This document shows, piece by piece, positions 15,707 to 20,644 of a stretch of 22,757 nucleotides of DNA. A program made the position numbers and the translations under genes. Within the stretch, counting starts at the first letter, position 1; each line of letters begins with the position of its first letter. The stretch comes from a virus. The notes below the pieces were generated by a model that saw only the letters and a program-made list of their open reading frames with translations, was not told the DNA's origin and did not search any database. The DNA lies in IMG/VR virus record IMGVR_UViG_3300031578_000362, positions 1-22,757 of that record; one strand, 5' to 3'.

Positions 15707-15841
15707 TCAGCCCAGTAGGAGTGAGCGCTTGCAGAGGGGGCAAGCACCCTTGCGATGATACACCTTGCACGGCGCGCAGTAGACCGCGAACTTAGCATCC
15801 TTCGTCTTCGACGTCTGCGGTTCTGTAGTCGCTTCGCTCAT
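15707..15841 (-). CDS. 44-residue zinc-ribbon-like mini-protein between portal and head-morphogenesis genes
   Basis: This frame begins with ATG 15841 overlapping the portal TGA (ATGA) and ends with TGA 15707, two bases before the next ATG. It thus fills the gap between two firm genes exactly. The protein begins MSEATTEPQTSKTKDAKFAV, continues YCAPCKVYHRKGACPLCKRS and ends LLLG. The two CxxC pairs (C22/C25 and C34/C37) are spaced as in a compact zinc ribbon or knuckle. The linker is basic. It may be a nucleic-acid or protein-binding accessory to portal assembly. The family is not recognised. It could also be missed by gene finders because of its size. Confidence 0.7.
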   Translation of the reverse strand: MSEATTEPQTSKTKDAKFAVYCAPCKVYHRKGACPLCKRSLLLG

Positions 15842-17697
15842 TTCTTAAAAATCTTCCCACTCGACACGAGGTTTCGCATCACGGTAGCGCGTGTTGTTCG
15901 CGAGCGCTCACGAAGTCGAAAGGCGTCATCGTTGTTGATGGCCTCGATTCGCGTCTTCGGATCAGTCGTGTTCTGCAGCGCAGAACTGACCGCCGCTTTG
16001 CGCTTTTCGGCGCTGGAATTGGTCCACTCGTCAATCGAGAGATTGCGCGACGGCTTCAACCGCTCGCGCTCATCGCTACAGCTAGACTCCAACACCAGAC
16101 CGGAGGTAGCGTTGAGAGAGCGCTCGGACACAGCCGGTGGGATCACACGCTTGAATCCCTCCTCTGCGCGCTCAATCGCCTCACGGAGCGCCCCCCTATC
16201 TGGTGCCGAGCCGTTCTTCTTGCCGTTGCCCTCGAAAGCGAAGGCGCTGCTGCTTGCTGCGTGGTCCGCTTCCGCGCCTTCCGCGCCTTTGTAGAGTGCG
16301 TTCACGACATCGTCTGGGAAGCCGCCGTAGGTGCGCAGCACGAACGGGACATAGAAATCCTGATTGAACTGGTTGTCGTTCCCAAGACGCAGTGCGCGCT
16401 CAAGGCGGTCGAGCTTCATCTGTATGACCTCATGACGCTCCATCTCAAGAATGGGGGACACAGGGGCCATGTGAAGAGAGAAGCGATGCGCCTCTGCGGT
16501 CGGGTCAAGTCCTTGGTAAGCCATGTCGATCATGCAAAGGCGCACAAGCTCATAGAGGTAGCTGCGCTGCAGTCTGCTAGCACGCTTGGCGAACGGTTGA
16601 TGCTGGCGTGATAGAGACTGCTCTGGATTGTAGCGACCCTCACCGCGCATGAAGCCGTGTGGGAAGCCGACACCGTTCGCGAGGTTGTTGTACATCATGT
16701 CCAGGTCGCGGAGCAGATCGTTCTGATTCGTCGCCGGGAAGTTATTGAACTCGGTGCCGTTGTTCGGGCCACGCGGGAGCACGACGTCCATCGCATCGTC
16801 CAGCGGGACGCCCTGCGACTGAAATGTTCCGCCGTCAGGATTGAGGTGCCACTCGCGATGCATGCGACGCTTGAGATCGTCGATGAAGAAGTTCGCGTCG
16901 TCGAACGACATGCCAGCCGTGTCAACCAACGTGAGCACGCGGTCGGGTCTGCGCAACAAACGCTGCACGACAACCTGATCGAGCATCAACTGAAGCATGC
17001 GCCACGTGATTCGCGCACCCCACAGAAACGACGACTCGCAGCCGTAGATGTTAGTGAGATCACGCGAGGGCAAACGGAAATGCGCGACCTTGTAGTAGGG
17101 GACGGCGTGCGTCTCGTCTTTCGACGGGTTGCCCCTGTCGTCAGCCGGTGCGAAACCGAGCAGACGACCAATGTCGTCCTCCATGCGCGCGACTTGCCAC
17201 GGGTCGTACGCCTTGAGCGAGATGATCCCTTCGCCCTTCGCCGCTGCCACGTGTTGGAACACGTCGCCGTCACGGGCAAGCGTTCGCATCGTGGGAAACG
17301 CCTTCTGATCGGTCTGCGTGCGATCTAGGCAGCGTGTGACGATCCGCTGTACCTCCGTGCTGTTTGCCTCGCACCAAACGATGCGACCCCGCTCAGGATC
17401 GGTCTGCGCGCCGTCTTCACCGAACGCGTCGAGCACCGCCGAGATGATGGCGTCATAGTCCATCTCTCGATAGTTCTCATACAGTTCGATGCGGGACTCT
17501 TCTTGTGCGTAGAGACCCAGCGCCTTGTAGATCGCCTGCGCCTGACCAGCGCCGCGCAGCGGGTCAACATCTTCCGGTCGGCGCTGATGCTTGCTGACGC
17601 GGCGGTCAGGAAGTCGGTCTAGATTCTGAATCTTCCGCAGATTGCTCCACGGGTGCAGGATCATTTCCGAGAGAGATTGTTTACGGCGCTTTGCCAC
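15838..17697 (-). CDS. Portal protein, T4 gp20-like
   Basis: The 619-residue protein forms the dodecameric vertex through which TerL pumps DNA and to which the tail attaches. The N-terminal region has YREMDYDAIISAVLDAFGED (76-95), the 'Y..M....I..ALDI..DE' block of gp20-type portals, then GRIVWCEANSTEV (104-116). The core motif HFRLPSRD...YG.S (206-222) and RRPDRVLTLVDT (249-260) are typical of the family and lie in the stem and clip. The C-terminal ~130 residues are helical and less conserved. The start appears to be GTG 17697, 6 bases after the upstream stop, without a Shine-Dalgarno; translation may be coupled. The next gene overlaps by ATGA. Confidence 0.9.
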   Translation of the reverse strand: MAKRRKQSLSEMILHPWSNLRKIQNLDRLPDRRVSKHQRRPEDVDPLRGAGQAQAIYKALGLYAQEESRIELYENYREMDYDAIISAVLDAFGEDGAQTDPERGRIVWCEANSTEVQRIVTRCLDRTQTDQKAFPTMRTLARDGDVFQHVAAAKGEGIISLKAYDPWQVARMEDDIGRLLGFAPADDRGNPSKDETHAVPYYKVAHFRLPSRDLTNIYGCESSFLWGARITWRMLQLMLDQVVVQRLLRRPDRVLTLVDTAGMSFDDANFFIDDLKRRMHREWHLNPDGGTFQSQGVPLDDAMDVVLPRGPNNGTEFNNFPATNQNDLLRDLDMMYNNLANGVGFPHGFMRGEGRYNPEQSLSRQHQPFAKRASRLQRSYLYELVRLCMIDMAYQGLDPTAEAHRFSLHMAPVSPILEMERHEVIQMKLDRLERALRLGNDNQFNQDFYVPFVLRTYGGFPDDVVNALYKGAEGAEADHAASSSAFAFEGNGKKNGSAPDRGALREAIERAEEGFKRVIPPAVSERSLNATSGLVLESSCSDERERLKPSRNLSIDEWTNSSAEKRKAAVSSALQNTTDPKTRIEAINNDDAFRLRERSRTTRATVMRNLVSSGKIFKK

Positions 17698-17703
17698 GGC
17701 GTG

Positions 17704-18114
17704 CTACGAGCCGTAGATCGCGGTGATGCTGACGGTCGCGCGTTGTGTGCCGTTGTTGACGATGGAGAGGTCAGACACCGGTAGACCGTTGATCGTCCCT
17801 GGCAGCAACAGGATGCCAGCCTTCATGAAGTTGAACGGCCCAACCGGAACGCCGAGAGCGTTCAGTGTGATGTCAACTCCAGAGACGCTGCACGTGACGA
17901 GGAAGAGCGTCTGACCATCGGGCGACGCGACAGGTCCGCCAAGATTCGTAGGCAGTGAGATTGCCTTGGTCTCTCCCGCATCAACCTTCGCGGTGGCTTG
18001 TTGATGTCCGTTCTGCGCGGTGAGCGAGTACGTGAGTGGAATGGTGGTGAGGGATCCTTGCTCAGTGGAGCCGGACAGTGAGCCGGAAAGGCCCACGCAA
18101 ATCGGTGTAGTCAT
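17704..18114 (-). CDS. Small beta-rich protein between TerL and portal (136 aa)
   Basis: The start is ATG 18114, overlapping the TerL stop (TGATG), with AGGAG 7 nt upstream; a TTG one codon earlier is less likely. The protein is rich in Ser, Thr, Gly and Leu with alternating hydrophobic residues (SLTTIPLTYSLTAQNG, LFLVTCSVSGVDITLNALG, RATVSITAIYGS). This suggests a beta-sandwich. No signal peptide or catalytic motif is present. Position between terminase and portal suggests a small head or neck component; it is not a recognisable small terminase. The family is not recognised. Confidence 0.8.
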   Translation of the reverse strand: MTTPICVGLSGSLSGSTEQGSLTTIPLTYSLTAQNGHQQATAKVDAGETKAISLPTNLGGPVASPDGQTLFLVTCSVSGVDITLNALGVPVGPFNFMKAGILLLPGTINGLPVSDLSIVNNGTQRATVSITAIYGS

Positions 18115-20261
18115 CAACTGGCTCCTGGTAAGTACTTGCTCACTTGACCTTGAATCAGAAATCTATTGAAGCGTTCGTCAACCGCCATGCGACTGCTCTT
18201 CGTGTGTTCGGGATTCTCGCCTGGGGACACGTCATCAAGCAAGCAACTAAATGCAGCACCAATCAGTGCGTCCGATATATCCTTGGATCCCTGCGAGCCA
18301 TCTGGATTGCGCTTGCGATGATCTACCTTGTCGTTTTGGACATTGTGCTCTAGTCCGATCATCTCGTTGAACAGGATACACCGACGTAGAGCCTCTTCGG
18401 GGGATCCCCAGCGTTCCGGCGTGTAACCCCTGGGATAAGGGATCGCAAGCCGCCCTTCGTTCATCACTTGGCGCACGGTCTTGTGGGGTTTGCTCGTGCG
18501 ATCCACCGACAACGGCTCGGTCGTGAAACCGATCTCGCGCAGACGCTGCAGCATGTCGAGGGTGTTCCAACCGTCTGCCGTTATCTTTCGGATCCAGAAG
18601 CCGGTTCGCCGCAGCCAGTCGAGAAAGAGGCGCACCTTGCGGAAGTCGATGGGCTCGTTGCGCGGGCCAGCGGTCAAGCGCAGGTAGAAGTCGCACTCGA
18701 CATCTTTCATGACGAGGGACTCGCCGACCTGTGCGTCGTCGTACGGATTGAGCGCCGTGTGCTTGCGCTCTTCTAGGTGATGCCCGCTCGGATGCACCAT
18801 TGCGATGCCAAACCAGTCGCGACCTTCACCACCCTTCGCGGGGTCGAGGTGGATGTAGCGCGGTGACTCAGGATGCCGAATCGGTGCGCGACGACCCATG
18901 AACACGTTGGTCACGCGCTGAAACGCGAACGTGTCCGAAAGTCTAAACGTACCCTGACCCTCGTAGCATCGAACCGTCTGCCGGTCGAGCGGGTTTATCA
19001 ACTCCTCGTGGAATGCGGCCTCCACGATTTGACGCCGCGAGAAGAACGGCGTGAACGTGCTTGACGGACAGTCAGCCTGAAGACGAAGAGCACCGTAGAG
19101 ATCATCGACGAAGCGTGAGTAATGGTTCACGGGGACGTAGATGATTCGAGACTCATCGGGAGAGTCCGCCGGGTCGGCAGGCTCGACCATCCACGACTCA
19201 TCGGGGCGGCGGTTCACTGTGTCGAGCACGCGCGGGTCGCTGGTCTCGCTGCCGCGATACACGCGGAAGCCTGGGACTTTGCCGACCATGGTGTCGACCA
19301 AGTACGGTGCTGCGCGCTGAGATTCTACAGTCGTGAGGCGCTTGTATGGGTCTGATGTTCCGCGTTCCCATCGAGGACCACGGTCGACGAGGACACGATC
19401 CGAGTCACGCTTGTCGCGCGCGCGTTGCTCTAGAAAGTCGGCTTCGGTGCGTGTTTGAGAAATGAAGACGGCGATGCCTGGGATGTCGCCGTAGTCGGTC
19501 AGGAAACGCGACTCCAAACGGGCTGAGCACTCCTCAACCACGTCGTGCGCATCCTCCGACGACGACTGCCCTTGCTCGAAATAGTTCAGTTCGTCCGCCG
19601 CGACAGCGAAGAGGGACAGACCCAGTGCGTGAAAGCTCTTTGACGCGGGCTCCACGAGGATGCGTTTCTCGCCGCGATCCCACGTGATCTGCTCTTTCCC
19701 AAACGGCACGCGCGGGAACACGTCCTTGTAGTAGGGCATGTTGTCGATGAGTTGGTCCCGCAGAAGATAGAAGCCGGTATTGCGAAGCTGACGCTTCGTG
19801 ACCATGTAGAGACCAAAGACGATCTGCGTCCTCGGCGCGAGTCCGTAAAAGCGCGCCGGGTCACGCATGCACGTCAAGCGCGTGAGCTTGTAGAGCAGCA
19901 TGAGCATCGCAGCCGCAGTTTTGCCTCTACCCTGCGCTCCCGTGAGAATGCACTCAGTGATACCGCTGTTGATGCGACACGCACGCTCGATGACCGGGAC
20001 CCAACCAGGGAAGACCACAAACCCAGTTCCCCCGACGTAGTCAGCGTGGGTCAGAAAGGTGGCGATGTCAGGCGGCACGCGCTCATAGTCGATGGAGTAG
20101 AGAGCGCGCACAGCCTCATCGTCAGTGAGCAACTGCCCGGCGCGGTCGAGAAAGAACTGACGACCCGCAGGAGTCAGGCGCTGGAACATTTCCGTGCTGC
20201 CAGCCTGTACGTTTTCCATGACGCGTAGTAACTGCTCTTGGCGGCGAGAAACATCGCTCAT
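18114..20261 (-). CDS. Terminase large subunit (DNA-packaging ATPase/nuclease)
   Basis: The 715-residue protein has both terminase halves. In the ATPase half, Walker A is LTGAQGRGKT (106-115) and Walker B is LFAVAADELNYF (218-229, D223 E224). In the RNase H-like nuclease half, YIHLDPAKGGEGRDWFGIAM gives the first acid (D473), ITADGWNTLDML a second (D563), and SKDISDALIGAAF the third (D661 or D664). It binds the portal, cuts concatemeric DNA and pumps it into the prohead. ATG 20261 has no Shine-Dalgarno; a promoter 21 nt upstream implies a ~14-nt leader. No small terminase gene is visible upstream. Confidence 0.95.
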   Translation of the reverse strand: MSDVSRRQEQLLRVMENVQAGSTEMFQRLTPAGRQFFLDRAGQLLTDDEAVRALYSIDYERVPPDIATFLTHADYVGGTGFVVFPGWVPVIERACRINSGITECILTGAQGRGKTAAAMLMLLYKLTRLTCMRDPARFYGLAPRTQIVFGLYMVTKRQLRNTGFYLLRDQLIDNMPYYKDVFPRVPFGKEQITWDRGEKRILVEPASKSFHALGLSLFAVAADELNYFEQGQSSSEDAHDVVEECSARLESRFLTDYGDIPGIAVFISQTRTEADFLEQRARDKRDSDRVLVDRGPRWERGTSDPYKRLTTVESQRAAPYLVDTMVGKVPGFRVYRGSETSDPRVLDTVNRRPDESWMVEPADPADSPDESRIIYVPVNHYSRFVDDLYGALRLQADCPSSTFTPFFSRRQIVEAAFHEELINPLDRQTVRCYEGQGTFRLSDTFAFQRVTNVFMGRRAPIRHPESPRYIHLDPAKGGEGRDWFGIAMVHPSGHHLEERKHTALNPYDDAQVGESLVMKDVECDFYLRLTAGPRNEPIDFRKVRLFLDWLRRTGFWIRKITADGWNTLDMLQRLREIGFTTEPLSVDRTSKPHKTVRQVMNEGRLAIPYPRGYTPERWGSPEEALRRCILFNEMIGLEHNVQNDKVDHRKRNPDGSQGSKDISDALIGAAFSCLLDDVSPGENPEHTKSSRMAVDERFNRFLIQGQVSKYLPGAS
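18122..18126 (-). promoter_or_regulatory. Shine-Dalgarno AGGAG fixing the start at 18114
   Basis: AGGAG lies 7 nt from ATG 18114-18112, inside the 3' end of the terminase gene. It favours ATG over the adjacent TTG. Confidence 0.65.
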
Positions 20262-20281
20262 AACGGGGTGCTCTACGGGGT

Positions 20282-20310
20282 GGTATAGAACTGCTACGCA
20301 GGGGTGTCAA
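20282..20310 (-). promoter_or_regulatory. Predicted sigma70-type promoter of the terminase operon
   Basis: A perfect -35 TTGACA (20305-20310), a 17-nt spacer and -10 TATACC (20282-20287) place transcription start near 20275, about 14 nt before the terL ATG. Host RNA polymerase with its main sigma factor would be expected to use it. Confidence 0.7.
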
Positions 20311-20457
20311 CGACGGTAACACGGTGCGGAGGGTTGAGGGAATTCATGAGGACTGTGAGAGGGGGCTGTGGGGGGTACACGTCATCGTGTGCCAGTTGGC
20401 ACCTTAATTTCAACAATGGTAAGTACATAAGTGTACACCCTGGGTCATGTCCCGGAA

Positions 20458-20473
20458 GAGCAGGTACCTGCTC
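20458..20473. repeat. 16-base perfect palindrome GAGCAGGTACCTGCTC (copy 3, intergenic)
   Basis: The full 16 bases are a perfect palindrome whose 12-base core GCAGGTACCTGC recurs at 5375-5386 and 8925-8936. An imperfect cousin (CGGTTACCTGTTC, 10 of 13 positions) lies 15 bases downstream on the plus strand. Its position ~150 bases upstream of the terL promoter suggests an operator or other protein-binding site. Confidence 0.6.
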
Positions 20474-20507
20474 ACCGCTGTTCGGCGGTTACCTGTTCGT
20501 TCAAGGT

Positions 20508-20543
20508 AGGCTCTCTGAGAGCCTCTGTGAGCGTTTGAGAGCC
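20508..20543 (-). promoter_or_regulatory. Alternative hairpins with repeated GAGAGCC arms
   Basis: AGGCTCTC-T-GAGAGCCT (20508-20524) is a near-perfect dyad. GAGAGCC recurs at 20537-20543, so in minus-strand RNA the first GGCUCUC or the second can pair with the single downstream GAGAGCC. No T-run follows, so it is not a classical intrinsic terminator. It may be a weak or factor-dependent end signal after the large upstream gene, or a switch. Confidence 0.35.
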
Positions 20544-20644
20544 GCGAACGGCACGCGGACCGCTTGGAGGGATTCCGTGGCCGTGAGCGTGCTTGCGAGG
20601 GCCTTCTCGTCTTCGTCGTCCACCGGACGACCAGCCTTCTTCGG

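Larger units (their letters stand above)
20262..20644. other. 383-base intergenic regulatory region, dyad-rich
   Basis: This is the only gap above 300 bases. No convincing gene is seen on either strand. It holds the terL promoter (20282-20310) and several dyads: ACACG/CGTGT (20377-20390), GTGCCA/TGGCAC (20389-20402), GTGTACAC (20431-20438), GAGCAGGTACCTGCTC (20458-20473), ACCGC/GCGGT (20474-20489) and AGGCTCTC/GAGAGCCT (20508-20524). The part from about 20402 to 20440 is noticeably AT-richer than its surroundings. Confidence 0.7.

Noticed and set aside
15705-15770. GTG at 15770 as the start of the head-morphogenesis gene
   Set aside because: It would overlap most of the 44-residue four-cysteine gene and has no ribosome site; tandem ATGs at 15704/15701 fit the gene packing.
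20389-20410. GTGCC-AGTT-GGCAC hairpin followed by CTTAATTT, a possible plus-strand terminator
   Set aside because: The stem is only 5-6 bp, the tail is a poor T-run, and there is no plus-strand gene for it to end.
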